From contig JARUPY010000292.1 of NCBI GenBank assembly GCA_029817715.1, positions 3,737,001 to 3,801,000 on the forward strand: 64,000 nucleotides of DNA, read 5' to 3'. Positions 17,096-26,025 of the stretch are shown here, in pieces. The first letter of the stretch is position 1. Every line of letters starts with the position of its first letter. The translations under genes and the position numbers were made by a program. The notes under the pieces were generated by a model, which saw only the letters and a program-made list of their open reading frames with translations, was not told the origin of the DNA and searched no databases. The stretch comes from Melastoma dodecandrum (taxonomy: Eukaryota > Streptophyta > Magnoliopsida > Myrtales > Melastomataceae).

Positions 17096-17644
17096 TCAGC
17101 CCCGTCGGAGCAGCCGTCGCCCCGGACGGTGGCCCTCCTCGCCCGTGTCGCGGAAGCCGAGCTTCTCCAGAAGCCCCCACGAGGCGACGTTGGCGGGGCG
17201 GCACTCCGCCACGATGGTGCGCCGTGGGAATCGGCTGCGGAGCAGGCCGATGATCGCCGAGACGGCCTCGAAGGCGAAGCCGCGTCCCCGTGCGCTGCCG
17301 CCGATCCAGTAGCCGATCTCGATCACCCCTGCGCCCCGCAGATGCGTGCCCACGACGCCGACGAGCGCGCGGGCTGCGGGTTGCGCGGCGTCCACGCCGG
17401 CGACCCGGGTCCAGGCGCCGAGGAAGCGGTCCTGTCCGCGCGCGCCGCTCCGGATCAGATCCTGCGCGTCCTGCAGCGTGAAGGGCGTCGGCAGGAAGTC
17501 CACCGCTGCGGTGATCGCCGGGTCGTCCGTCAGGCGGCGCAGGACATCCGCATCCTCGGGGCGGAGGGCCGCGATCGACAGGCGCGGCGTCTCGATCCCG
17601 GGCAGGTCGCTGAGGCTGGCGCGGGTGGCGCGGATGGTAAACAT
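17096..17644 (-). CDS. GNAT family N-acetyltransferase (RimJ/RimL-like)
   Basis: A 182-residue acetyl-CoA-dependent acetyltransferase. It begins with the RimJ-type entry IETPRLSIAALRPEDADVL and has IEIGYWIGGSARGRGFAFEA, whose GSARGRG is the acetyl-CoA pyrophosphate loop (Q/RxxGxG/A). The closing motif is ASWGLLEKLGFRDTG. Substrate is unknown. The longer frame starts at 17704; Met 17644 is preferred because conservation starts after it. Convergent with the hypothetical gene at 16768. Confidence 0.88.
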   Translation of the reverse strand: MFTIRATRASLSDLPGIETPRLSIAALRPEDADVLRRLTDDPAITAAVDFLPTPFTLQDAQDLIRSGARGQDRFLGAWTRVAGVDAAQPAARALVGVVGTHLRGAGVIEIGYWIGGSARGRGFAFEAVSAIIGLLRSRFPRRTIVAECRPANVASWGLLEKLGFRDTGEEGHRPGRRLLRRG

Positions 17645-17835
17645 CCCTTCGAGATGGGGTGCCGGACGGTGCGGAAAAGGCACGATTCCGAGGGTTCCGA
17701 TCATCCCGCGGCGCGCGCGAAAACCCCGCCCGGAGCTTCGCGCACCAGTCGCAGTTCTCCCGAACGGGAACGGTTGCTTAACCTGAATCCGTCTTCATTG
17801 GGGCATCAGGTTGCGTCAGGCAAACGGGTGCGTCG

Positions 17836-19320
17836 ATGCGGGTGCGCGGTACGGGTCAGATGTTGCGGACGCTGTCGCGGGTCGCCCTCATCGGCATCAT
17901 TGGTGGAGCGGCGGCCGCCTGCTCGTCGGACGCGTCGCGGCTGAGCAACCCGTTCTCGAATCCCTTCGACTCGGAGCCCGCTGCCACCGGTAGCCTGCCC
18001 GACGGGAGTCTCAAGCCCGCGCCCGCGATCCGCACCGGCCGGATCCAGTCCGAGGCGCTGAGCCCGCCCTCGACCCCGCGGCCCGCCGCCACCCATTCCG
18101 CCACGCTCGCCGCCCCGCCGGCAGCCGCGCCGCCCGCGACCCGCGTCGCCTCGACCGGGCAGGTCGGCTGGAGCGCCCAGGGCGGCACCCAGATCACCGT
18201 GTCGCAGAACGACAGCCTGAACCAGATGTCCACGCGCTACGGCGTGCCGGCCTCGGCGATCCTGGCCGCCAACGGCCTGACCAGCGCGAACCAGATCACC
18301 CCCGGGCGGCAGATCGTGATCCCGGTCTACAACGCCTCCGGCATGAACCCGGCCGCCGCCCCGATGACCGCCCGCCCGGCCCGGGCCGCGGAGGAGAAGC
18401 GCGAGGACGCCAAGCAGGTCGAGGGCAAGCTGGCCGCCAAGCGCGAGGAAGCGAAGGAGGCGGCCAAGGAAGCGGCGAAGGCCGCGGCCAAGCGCGAGGA
18501 CGCGAAGGAGGCGGCCAAGCGTGCCGCGGCCGCGAAGGACGCCGAACGCAAGGACGCGCTCGCCCGGGACGCCGCAGCCCGCAAGGTCGCGGACGCGAAG
18601 GCCTCGAAGGAGAGCGACAAGCCGCGGCACGTGCGTCCCGGACAGGTCGCCAAGGCCGACGAGAAGAAGCCGGACCCCAAGGCTGAGGCCAAGGCCGAAG
18701 CGAAGGCCAAGGCTGACGCGAAGGCCGAGGCGAAGGCCCAGGAGGCCAAGGCCGAGGCGAAGGCCGCCGCGAAGGCCGAGGCCGCCCAGAAGCTCGCCGA
18801 GGCGAAGGCCGCCAAGGAAGCCGCGCAGAAGGCCGCCGCCGCCGAGAAGGTCGAGAAGGTTGCGGCCAAGGAGGCGCCGAAGCCGGCCGCGCCCGCCGCT
18901 CCGGCGAAGCCCGAGCCCGCCGCCACCGGTTCGGTCGCCGACGCCGCGGCCTCGGAGAGCTTCCGCTGGCCCGCCAAGGGTCGGGTGATCTCGGGCTACG
19001 GCAGCTCCGGCAACGAGGGCATCAACATCGCGGTGCCGGAGGGCACCCCCGTCAAGGCCGCCGAGGAAGGTACGGTCGCCTATGCCGGCTCGGACGTGAA
19101 GGGCTACGGCAAGCTCGTGCTGGTGCGGCACGCCAACGGCTACGTCTCGGCCTACGCCCATAACGGCGAGATCGACGTGAAGCCCGGCGAGAAGGTCAAG
19201 CGCGGTCAGACGATCGCCAAGTCCGGCGCCTCGGGCAACGTGACCTCGCCGCAGCTGCACTTCGAGATCCGCAAGGGCGGCGCCCCGGTGGATCCGATGT
19301 CCCAGCTCGCCAGCAACTGA
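17836..19320 (+). CDS. NlpD/EnvC-type murein hydrolase activator: lipoprotein, LysM, coiled coil, degenerate M23
   Basis: A 494-residue envelope protein with a lipobox (AAAC, Cys 29), a LysM peptidoglycan-binding domain at about 120-163, a Lys/Ala/Glu-rich helix at about 180-355 and an M23 (LytM) domain at about 378-490. Catalytic LytM enzymes ligate zinc with H, D and HxH; here the first ligand region reads SGNEGINIAVPEG with Asn in place of the His and of the Asp, as in E. coli NlpD-type activators, while AYAHNG and LHFEIR remain. It is therefore more likely to activate an amidase for septal cleavage than to cut peptidoglycan. ATG 17860 is an alternative start. Confidence 0.88.
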   Translation: MRVRGTGQMLRTLSRVALIGIIGGAAAACSSDASRLSNPFSNPFDSEPAATGSLPDGSLKPAPAIRTGRIQSEALSPPSTPRPAATHSATLAAPPAAAPPATRVASTGQVGWSAQGGTQITVSQNDSLNQMSTRYGVPASAILAANGLTSANQITPGRQIVIPVYNASGMNPAAAPMTARPARAAEEKREDAKQVEGKLAAKREEAKEAAKEAAKAAAKREDAKEAAKRAAAAKDAERKDALARDAAARKVADAKASKESDKPRHVRPGQVAKADEKKPDPKAEAKAEAKAKADAKAEAKAQEAKAEAKAAAKAEAAQKLAEAKAAKEAAQKAAAAEKVEKVAAKEAPKPAAPAAPAKPEPAATGSVADAAASESFRWPAKGRVISGYGSSGNEGINIAVPEGTPVKAAEEGTVAYAGSDVKGYGKLVLVRHANGYVSAYAHNGEIDVKPGEKVKRGQTIAKSGASGNVTSPQLHFEIRKGGAPVDPMSQLASN

Positions 19321-19340
19321 GCGATCCGTCCCGATTGCGC

Positions 19341-19370
19341 ACGGCGGTCCCAGACGGGGCCGCCGTTTTC
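19341..19370 (+). terminator. Intrinsic terminator of the nlpD-like gene
   Basis: An 11-bp stem (19341-19351 with 19356-19366, one G-U pair) followed by TTTTC, 20 bp after the stop. Confidence 0.75.
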
Positions 19371-20045
19371 GTGCGCGCGACGGAGGAGGGCCTGCCGGGC
19401 GCGCCGGCGAAGTTCGCGCGGCGCGAGAACGGTACACGGCAGTGCCCAGTCGGCCAGTGTCCGGGTGGAACCAGCCCGGCCACCGCGCTGCCTTTTGCCG
19501 GCGCGTGCCGCGGCGTCGCGCGTGGGCGCCGCCCTCAGTCCTCGCTCTGATGCGCGCTCGTGAATCGAAATGGCGCGCCTGTCGTCGGCGCGCATTCCTG
19601 CGGCGCGTGTCGGATCGCGCTGCGGCTCACGAGGTTTCGCAAAGGTAGCCACCGGCTCTGCGACGACAACCTGCGGTCCATGAAGGATCTCAGCGGACGA
19701 AGCGTCGGCCTGCCTCCGGTACACGACACTGTCGCGGTCGTTTCCGGATGAGGGGGCAAGCCCCGGCTTGCACGACTCAGGGCCGCGCGCGGTCGAGCGC
19801 TGTCAGTCCGGGGCGCCGCAGCCGAGTCGGGACCCGAAGGGGCATGCCGGAGGCGGGCACTCCGGATCCTCTGTCGAGTCCGGATCCGACCGCCTCGGCG
19901 GATCTGGATCCAAGGTTCCGCTGCGCGGCCCCGGGATGACGGGGTGCCGGTGACCAGACCTGCGCACAGGTTCACCTCAGGCCGGCAAAACCCCACCTCT
20001 GCGCGCACTGTCCCGTGTCCGATGGGCAGGCCCACGTACGTTTGC
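19371..20045. other. Long non-coding interval carrying repeat copy B
   Basis: About 675 bp between convergent genes. Apart from the ~100-bp repeat at 19628-19714, I see only GC-rich sequence with short open frames lacking start signals or family features. Composition is like the genome average. Confidence 0.55.
19628..19714 (+). repeat. Dispersed ~100-bp repeat, copy B
   Basis: Shares GAGGTTTCGCAAAGG, CCGGCT, GCGACGACAACCTGCGGTC and AGCGGACGAAGCGTCGGCC with copies A (8600-8701) and C (45009-45110). It is the most diverged copy, and its right end after GGCCTGCC no longer matches. Confidence 0.8.
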
Positions 20046-20387
20046 TCAGGATTTCGGCACCTGCAACGTCCCGTCGGGGCTGTGGTGGTCCACCGCCTGG
20101 GGCAGGACCTTCGCCAGGGTCGGGAACAGCTGATCCACGGGAACGCCGAGCTTCTGCGCCATCTGGCGGACCTGCTCGTTGTCCAGGACCTTGCGCAGAT
20201 CGTCGGCGGTGATCGGCTCGTTCGGCCCGCGGCCGAGCCAGGAATTGACCTGACTCTCGTAGCCGGAGCGGCGGAGCTGATCGAGCAGCGCGTTGAGGCC
20301 GCCGGGGAGGACCTGCTGGCTGCGGCCGGGCAGCGCCTTCAGGGCCATCTGGCCCAGCGAGCCGCCGAGCGAATCGAGCAGGCTCAT
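20046..20387 (-). CDS. YidB family (DUF937) protein, paralogue 1
   Basis: A 113-residue cytoplasmic protein starting MSLLDSLGGSLGQ with a good ribosome site (AGGAG, 6 nt upstream). The pattern LPGGLNALLDQLRRSGYESQ, VNSWLGRGPNEPITADDL and AQKLGVPVDQLFPTLAKVLP is the YidB/DUF937 fold. The biochemical role of the family is not established. A second family member is encoded 0.5 kb away on the same strand. Confidence 0.88.
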   Translation of the reverse strand: MSLLDSLGGSLGQMALKALPGRSQQVLPGGLNALLDQLRRSGYESQVNSWLGRGPNEPITADDLRKVLDNEQVRQMAQKLGVPVDQLFPTLAKVLPQAVDHHSPDGTLQVPKS

Positions 20388-20550
20388 GCAGGTCTCCTGT
20401 CGTCCGTTGATCGGCAGCCTTAAGTGGATTCGCCGCCCAGCACGGGAGGGCTCGCCGGCCGCCAAGCCGCGTGAAGCGTAATTTAGTCGACAGAGAACGG
20501 ACAGTCGCGCGGAATCCTGGCCCGGAACGCTCTCCCGCAGTCCAACGGCT

Positions 20551-20808
20551 ATGAAATTCCTGATCCTGCCCGCCTTGCTCGCGTTGGGACTCAGCGCGGC
20601 GCTGGCAGCGCCGTCCGACGCGGGCCGCACCGCGGACGACCATAGCCTGACGGACGCGGTGTTCGTCCGGCCGCTCTACGGGGTTTACCGGCATTGCGGC
20701 GGCGCCTGCCTCAAGAGCGGCGAGCTGTCCTGGTACTGCTTCCAGAAGCAGAGCTGCTACCTGAGCTGCGCCACCGCGCCGCCGCTGATGAAATGCGCAA
20801 TCCCGTGA
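20551..20808 (+). CDS. Small secreted cysteine-rich protein
   Basis: An 85-residue protein with a clear signal peptide (about 19 residues, MKFLILPALLALGLSAALA). The mature ~66 residues contain six cysteines in HCGGAC, WYC, QSC, LSC and MKC, enough for three disulphides in the periplasm. No family recognised. It lies divergently from YidB paralogue 1 and convergently to paralogue 2. Start at 20551 is fixed by the signal peptide. Confidence 0.7.
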   Translation: MKFLILPALLALGLSAALAAPSDAGRTADDHSLTDAVFVRPLYGVYRHCGGACLKSGELSWYCFQKQSCYLSCATAPPLMKCAIP

Positions 20809-20843
20809 GCCGGCCCCGGCCGCCGTGCAGCCCAGCGGGCATC

Positions 20844-20866
20844 GCACAGGTGGTCGGCACCTGTGC
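20844..20866. terminator. Hairpin between convergent genes
   Basis: Perfect 9-bp stem (GCACAGGTG at 20844-20852 with CACCTGTGC at 20858-20866) and 5-nt loop, midway between two convergent stops. It has no T-run on either side, so the terminator call is tentative. Confidence 0.4.
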
Positions 20867-20895
20867 AACGCTACCCGCGACCGACACCGGTCGGC

Positions 20896-21303
20896 TCAGG
20901 ATTTCACCTGGGTGCTGAAGTTCGGCTGGGGCTTCAGCGCGCCGTTCTCGCTCTGCGCCGCCACCGCGGCCGGCAGGAACTCCGACAGGGACGTGGCGAC
21001 CCGCCCCTCCGGGATGCCGAGATCGTAGGCGAGACGCTCGGTCACCGCGTCCGGAAGGCACGCCGCGATGGCGGAGGCCGGGACGGCCTGCCGGCTCTCG
21101 GGTTGTCCCCCTGCCGCGATCCACGATCCGACCGCATCGCCGTGGCCGGCCTCGCGCAGCCGGTCGAGGAAGGCTGCGAGCCCGCCGGGATAGAATTTCG
21201 CCAGTGCCAGAGCGAGTTTGCCGCTTCCGGTCTCGCCCAGGGCGCGCTCGGCCGCCGCCGCCACGTCGCCGATCAGGCTTTTTGCACCGTCTAGCAGACT
21301 CAT
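20896..21303 (-). CDS. YidB family (DUF937) protein, paralogue 2
   Basis: A 135-residue paralogue of the protein at 20046. It shares the start MSLLDGAKSLIGD and the motifs FYPGGLAAFLDRLREAGHGD, VGSWIAAGGQPES and AYDLGIPEGRVATSLSEFLP. Start 21303 has GGGGAG 5 nt upstream, better than ATG 21318. The two copies are clearly diverged, so the duplication is old. Confidence 0.85.
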   Translation of the reverse strand: MSLLDGAKSLIGDVAAAAERALGETGSGKLALALAKFYPGGLAAFLDRLREAGHGDAVGSWIAAGGQPESRQAVPASAIAACLPDAVTERLAYDLGIPEGRVATSLSEFLPAAVAAQSENGALKPQPNFSTQVKS

Positions 21304-21428
21304 GGATCTCCCCGTCACGCTGGTTTGCCACTCGGCAAGATCGGGCGCGGCCCACCCCCGGCAAGCGCGTGCGGCAATTGCGCGGACGATCCGGTAGGAT
21401 GCATGTCGGGAACATGCGGGAGCCGATC

Positions 21429-22310
21429 ATGAAGTGCGTTCAGGCCGGCGTTCTGGACATCGCCTATCTCGAAGTCGGGCCGCCGGACGGTCCGCCCGCC
21501 GTTCTGCTCCACGGCTTCCCGTACGACGTGCGCGCCTGCACCGAGGCGGCGACGCAGCTGGGCCAGACCGGCGCGCGGTGCCTCGTGCCGTACCTGCGCG
21601 GCTACGGGCCGACGCGGTTCCTCGATCCCGCGACGCCGCGTTCGGGCGAGCAGGCCGCGCTCGGAGCCGATCTCCTCGCCTTCCTCGACGCCCTCGGGCT
21701 CGAACGCGCGGTGCTCGCCGGCTACGATTGGGGCGGCCGGGCAGCCTGCGTGGTCGCGGCCCTCTGGCCGGAGCGGGCGCGGGGGCTCGTGAGCTGCGGC
21801 GTCGGCTACAACATCCAGAACATCCCGGCCGCCGGGCGGCCCGCCGCACCGGAGGCCGAGCATCGGCTCTGGTATCAGTACTACCTTCACGGCGAGCGCG
21901 GCCGCGCCGGGCTGGCCGCCAACCGCGACGCGTTCTGCCGCCTGCTCTGGAAGCTCTGGTCGCCGAGCTGGGGCTTCGACGCCGAGACCTTCGGGCAGAC
22001 CGCCCGATCGTTCGACAATCCCGATTTCGTCGACGTGGTGGTGCATTCCTACCGCCACCGCTTCGGCCTCGTGCCGGGCGACCCGGCCCTCGGGGCGATC
22101 GAGGCGCAACTCGCCGCGCAGCCGGACATTGCGGTGCCGTCCATCGTGCTGCTCGGGGCCGATGACGGCGTCGGGCCGCCGCCCGAGACCGACACCGATG
22201 CCCGTCACTTCACCGGTCCGTACCGGCGCGAGATCGTCGCGGGGGTGGGCCACAACTTTCCGCAGGAGGCGCCGGACGCCTTTGCGGACGCGGTGCGCGC
22301 CCTCCTGTGA
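21429..22310 (+). CDS. Alpha/beta hydrolase (epoxide hydrolase-like)
   Basis: A 293-residue alpha/beta hydrolase. The oxyanion segment is HGFPYD, the nucleophile elbow is GYDWGG with Asp as nucleophile (as in epoxide hydrolases and haloalkane dehalogenases), and the catalytic His is in GVGHNFPQEAP. A cap domain with WYQYYLHGERGR and WKLWSPSWGF lies between. The Asp nucleophile makes epoxide or dehalogenase-type chemistry likelier than esterase; the actual substrate is unknown. ATG 21429 has GGAG 7 nt upstream. Confidence 0.87.
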   Translation: MKCVQAGVLDIAYLEVGPPDGPPAVLLHGFPYDVRACTEAATQLGQTGARCLVPYLRGYGPTRFLDPATPRSGEQAALGADLLAFLDALGLERAVLAGYDWGGRAACVVAALWPERARGLVSCGVGYNIQNIPAAGRPAAPEAEHRLWYQYYLHGERGRAGLAANRDAFCRLLWKLWSPSWGFDAETFGQTARSFDNPDFVDVVVHSYRHRFGLVPGDPALGAIEAQLAAQPDIAVPSIVLLGADDGVGPPPETDTDARHFTGPYRREIVAGVGHNFPQEAPDAFADAVRALL

Positions 22311-22442
22311 GGCCGAGACGGGCGCCGCGCGCTTCGACGTTGCTTTCGGGAAGCCCCTGGCTATAGTCCGCGCGCTTTTCGACAGGTCTGCCCACGCCGA
22401 AAACCGGCGGCAGGCCCGATCGCCATTTGCAGGAGACGCTCG

Positions 22443-22775
22443 TTGATCACCCCCGCCTTCGCGCAAGGGGCCGGTACGGCCGCTGGCGGAGCGGAGATCG
22501 CCTTTCAGGTGATCCCGTTCGTCCTGATCTTCGTGATCATGTACTTCCTGATCCTGCGGCCGCAGCAGAAGCGGGTCAAGGACCACCAGACCCTGCTGAA
22601 GTCCGTGCGCCGGGACGACACGGTCGTCACCAATGGCGGCCTCGTCGGGCGGGTGACCAAGGCGGCGGACGACCAGCCGGAGATCGAGGTGGAGATCGCC
22701 CCGAACGTCCGCGTGCGGGTGGTCCGGTCGATGATCTCCGAGGTCCGCGCCAAGGGCACCGTGAAGGCTGCTTGA
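22443..22775 (+). CDS. yajC: Preprotein translocase subunit YajC
   Basis: A 110-residue inner membrane partner of SecDF. One helix at about residues 22-42 (FQVIPFVLIFVIMYFLIL) ends in RPQQKR, the YajC hallmark, followed by a small soluble domain with GGLVGRVTK. The start codon is TTG at 22443, supported by AGGAG 7 nt upstream. First gene of the yajC-secD-secF unit. Confidence 0.94.
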   Translation: MITPAFAQGAGTAAGGAEIAFQVIPFVLIFVIMYFLILRPQQKRVKDHQTLLKSVRRDDTVVTNGGLVGRVTKAADDQPEIEVEIAPNVRVRVVRSMISEVRAKGTVKAA

Positions 22776-22832
22776 ACCACCGGTTTAAACGGCCGGCGTA
22801 ACGCGCCGGCTCACAAGAGAAAAAGACAGCCG

Positions 22833-24437
22833 ATGCTGCGCTTCTCCCGTGCGAAGATCATCGCGACGCTGGGCCTGATCCTGGTGGGGCTGATGCTCGC
22901 CGTGCCGAGCTTCTTCTCGCCCGAGCAGCGCAAGGGCTTCGTCGCCAGCCTGCCCTCCTGGTTCCCGAGCTGGGTGGTGCCGACCCGGGCCATCGTGCTC
23001 GGCCTCGATCTCCAGGGTGGCTCGCAGCTCCTGCTCGAAGTCGACCAGAACGAGCTGATCGCCTCCCAGGCCAAGGCCCTGCGCGACGACGTGCGCCGGG
23101 TGCTTCAGCAGGAGAACGTCCGCGCCGACGGCGGCATCGGCCTGCTCCAGCGCGGTGTTCAGGTGAAGATCGCGGACGACGCGGCCCGGGCCAAGGTGCT
23201 GCCGAAGCTGCAGGAACTGGCTCAGCCGATCACCACGTCGATCGGCCAGACCGCGGCCCGCACCCTCGACGTGTCCGAGCAGCCCGGCGGCCTCGTCCGC
23301 CTGACGCTCACCGATGCCGGCATCACCGACCGCACCCGCCGGGCCGTGAGCCAGGGCATCGAGGTGATCCGGCGCCGCCTCGACTCCACCGGCACCACCG
23401 AACCCTCGATCCAGCAGCAGGGCGCCGACCGGATCCTGATCCAGGTGCCGGGCGAGCAGAATCCCGAGCGCCTGGAGAAGCTCCTCGGCTCCACCGCCAA
23501 GCTCGAATTCCGCATGCTGGCCGACAGCCCCTCGGGCGACGTCGACATGCTGCCCTCCAAGGACGAGAAGGGCGCCAAGGTGCCGGTCGAGCGCCGGGTC
23601 ATGGCCGATGGCGGCGAATTGACCGACGCGCAGCCGTCCTTCGACCAGCAGTCCCACGAGCCGATGGTGAGCTTCAAGTTCAACCTGCGCGGCGCGCAAC
23701 GCTTCGGCCAGGCGACCTCGGAGAATGTCGGCCGGCGCATGGCGATCGTGCTCGACAACGAGGTGGTCTCGGCCCCCGTGATCCGCTCGGCGATCACCGG
23801 CGGCTCCGGCCAGATCACCGGCAACTTCACGGTTCAGCAGGCCAACGACCTCGCGGTCCTGCTCCGGGCCGGCGCCCTGCCCGCCAAGTTCACCGTGGTC
23901 GAGCGCCGCGTGGTCGGGCCGGGGCTGGGCCGCGATTCCATCCAGGCCGGCAAGCTCGCGACCCTGGTGGCGGCGGGCTTGGTGGTCTGCTTCATGTTCG
24001 CGACCTACGGGACCTTCGGCTTCATCGCCAACATCGCCCTGATGGTCCATGTCGGGCTGATCCTCGGCCTGATGTCGGTTCTGGAAGCCACCATGACCCT
24101 GCCCGGCATTGCCGGCATCGTGCTCACCATCGGCACCGCCGTGGATTCCAACGTGCTGATCTACGAGCGCATGCGCGAGGAGCAGCGGGCCGGCCGCTCG
24201 CTGATCTCGGCGCTGCAGGCGGGCTTCGACCGGGCGTTCGCCACCATCATCGACTCGAACTCGACCATGGCGATCGCCGCCCTGATCCTGTTCTTCCTCG
24301 GCTCGGGCCCGGTGAAGGGGTTCGCCGTGGTCTTCATCCTCGGCATCCTCACCACGGTCATCACGGCGGTGACGCTGACCCGGATGATGATCGCGGTGTG
24401 GTACAAGACCTTCCGACCGAAGGCCCTGCCGTTCTGA
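22833..24437 (+). CDS. secD: Protein translocase subunit SecD
   Basis: A 534-residue RND-type membrane protein which with SecF uses the proton-motive force to pull exported proteins through SecYEG. The N-terminal helix is followed by the GLDLQGGSQLLLEVD motif, a large periplasmic domain, and five C-terminal helices including GTAVDSNVLIYERMREE, the conserved helix with the proton-relay Asp. Length and order are normal for alphaproteobacteria. Lies 57 bp after yajC. Confidence 0.96.
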   Translation: MLRFSRAKIIATLGLILVGLMLAVPSFFSPEQRKGFVASLPSWFPSWVVPTRAIVLGLDLQGGSQLLLEVDQNELIASQAKALRDDVRRVLQQENVRADGGIGLLQRGVQVKIADDAARAKVLPKLQELAQPITTSIGQTAARTLDVSEQPGGLVRLTLTDAGITDRTRRAVSQGIEVIRRRLDSTGTTEPSIQQQGADRILIQVPGEQNPERLEKLLGSTAKLEFRMLADSPSGDVDMLPSKDEKGAKVPVERRVMADGGELTDAQPSFDQQSHEPMVSFKFNLRGAQRFGQATSENVGRRMAIVLDNEVVSAPVIRSAITGGSGQITGNFTVQQANDLAVLLRAGALPAKFTVVERRVVGPGLGRDSIQAGKLATLVAAGLVVCFMFATYGTFGFIANIALMVHVGLILGLMSVLEATMTLPGIAGIVLTIGTAVDSNVLIYERMREEQRAGRSLISALQAGFDRAFATIIDSNSTMAIAALILFFLGSGPVKGFAVVFILGILTTVITAVTLTRMMIAVWYKTFRPKALPF

Positions 24438-24482
24438 TTTTTTGGAGGGTCGACGAAGGGAGCGCGGACGGCGCGACGGACC

Positions 24483-24619
24483 CCCTCTCCCGTGCGGGAG
24501 AGGGTTAGGGGTGAGGGACGAGAAGTCTCAGGATCAAGCACAGGATGGATGCGCCCACGGGGCGCTTCATTCTGAACGTTCTCGACCCTCACCCTGTCCC
24601 TCTCCCGAACGGGAGAGGG
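24483..24619. repeat. Palindromic repeat pair between secD and secF
   Basis: Two hairpins, CCCTCTCCCGTGCGGGAGAGGG at 24483-24504 style (22-nt) and its relative at 24598-24619, flank an interval bounded by GGTGAGGG (24511-24518) and CCCTCACC (24586-24593). The whole can fold as one large stem. This is the layout of REP/BIME-like intergenic elements. It lies inside an otherwise tight operon. Confidence 0.8.
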
Positions 24620-24670
24620 AACCCGCGCCCCGGTTTCTTGCGTGGCGGCTCCTGTAGAAGAGACACGACC

Positions 24671-25612
24671 ATGCGCCTGCTCCGCCTCTGGCCCGATGAA
24701 TCGCATTTCGACTTCATGCGATTCCGGCGCTTCACCTTCCCGCTCTCGGCGCTGCTGTCGCTCGCCACGGTGGCGTTGTTCCTGACGATCGGCCTGAATT
24801 TCGGCATCGACTTCAAGGGCGGCACCCTGGTCGAGCTGCAGGCGAAGTCCGGCACCGCGGATGTCGCCGCGATCCGCCATACGGCGGCGGGCTTCGGCTT
24901 CGGCGAGCCGGAGGTTCAGGAACTCGGCAACCAGGGCACCGTGCTGGTCCGCCTGCCGCTCCAGCCCGGCGAGCAGGGCCAGACCGCGGTGATGAACAAG
25001 GCGCACGCCGCCTTCGACCAGGATTACGATTTCCGCCGCACCGAGACCGTGGGCCCCCGCGTCTCGGGCGAATTGGTCCAGTCCGGCACGCTCGGCGTCG
25101 TGCTCTCGGTCGTGGCGGTGCTGCTCTACCTCTGGTTCCGGTTCGAGCGGGAGCTGGCGCTCGGCGCCATCGTGGGCACGCTCCACGACATCGTGCTGAC
25201 CGTCGGCGTGTTCATCATCACCCGGATCGAGTTCAACATGACCTCGATCGCGGCGATCCTGACCATCGTCGGCTACTCGCTCAACGAGACCGTGGTTGTG
25301 TTCGACCGGACCCGCGAGCTGATGCGCCGGTACAAGACCATCCCGACCGTCGACCTGCTCAACCTGTCGATCAACTCGACCATGTCGCGCACCGTGATGA
25401 CCTCGATCTCGTCCGCCCTGTCGCTGCTGGCGCTGGTGCTGTTCGGGGGCGAGGCGATCAAGGGCTTCGCCACCGTGATGCTCTGCGGCGTCCTGATCTG
25501 CACCTACTCGGCGATCTTCATCTCGACGCCGGTGTTGATCTATCTGGGGCTGATGCTCTCGGGCGCCCGCGCGGCGTCGGAGCGGTCCGGCATCCCGCAA
25601 CCGGCGGAGTAG
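24671..25612 (+). CDS. secF: Protein translocase subunit SecF
   Basis: A 313-residue partner of SecD with six transmembrane helices. The entry is FGIDFKGGTLVELQAK; the fourth-helix motif is SLNETVVVFDRTRELMR. The C-terminal helices carry INSTMSRTVMTSISSALSLL. ATG 24671 gives the family start (MRLLRLWPDESHFDFMRFRR). The 233-bp gap from secD is unusually long and filled by the repeat pair. Confidence 0.95.
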   Translation: MRLLRLWPDESHFDFMRFRRFTFPLSALLSLATVALFLTIGLNFGIDFKGGTLVELQAKSGTADVAAIRHTAAGFGFGEPEVQELGNQGTVLVRLPLQPGEQGQTAVMNKAHAAFDQDYDFRRTETVGPRVSGELVQSGTLGVVLSVVAVLLYLWFRFERELALGAIVGTLHDIVLTVGVFIITRIEFNMTSIAAILTIVGYSLNETVVVFDRTRELMRRYKTIPTVDLLNLSINSTMSRTVMTSISSALSLLALVLFGGEAIKGFATVMLCGVLICTYSAIFISTPVLIYLGLMLSGARAASERSGIPQPAE

Positions 25613-25626
25613 TCGTTTTTCAAGCG

Positions 25627-26025
25627 ATGGCCGATCAGCCAAGTCCGAAGACCTTCGACGCCGGCTTCGTGCCGGGGCGCCACATCATCGACACCTACGG
25701 CAATGGCGGCTTCCGCTTTGCCGGGATGTCGCATCGCGGCTCGATCCTGATGCTGCCCTCAGGCGTGCGCGCATGGGACGTGACGGAGCCGAAGGGGATC
25801 GACCGGACGGCCCTCCGCCCCGTCCAGGCGGAGGCCGGGGCGATCGAGTTGCTGCTGGTGGGCACCGGCCTCGACATCGCGGCGATCGATCCGGCCCTGC
25901 GGGGCTGGCTGAAGGATTTCGGCGTGGGGCTCGACGTGATGCAGACCGGGGCCGCCGCCCGGACCTACAACATCCTGGTGGCCGAGAACCGCAAGGTCGC
26001 CGCCGCCCTGATCGCGGTGGCCTGA
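25627..26025 (+). CDS. Mth938-like domain (DUF498/Xcc1710-like) protein
   Basis: A 132-residue protein of the Mth938/NDUFAF3-like fold, recognised by GNGGFRFAGMSHRGSILMLP, ELLLVGTG and GLDVMQTGAAARTYNILVAENRKVAAALI. Human NDUFAF3 is a complex I assembly factor; bacterial function is not established. The gene sits 14 bp after secF and overlaps the next gene by 1 bp, which itself resembles NDUFAF6. The pairing of these two families is conserved in alphaproteobacteria. Confidence 0.88.
   Translation: MADQPSPKTFDAGFVPGRHIIDTYGNGGFRFAGMSHRGSILMLPSGVRAWDVTEPKGIDRTALRPVQAEAGAIELLLVGTGLDIAAIDPALRGWLKDFGVGLDVMQTGAAARTYNILVAENRKVAAALIAVA

Noticed and set aside
17806..19437. 543-residue Gly/Leu/Arg-rich frame on the minus strand
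   Set aside because: It is the exact antisense of the Lys/Ala/Glu-rich coiled coil of the NlpD-like gene; repetitive GC-rich codons keep the complementary frame open.
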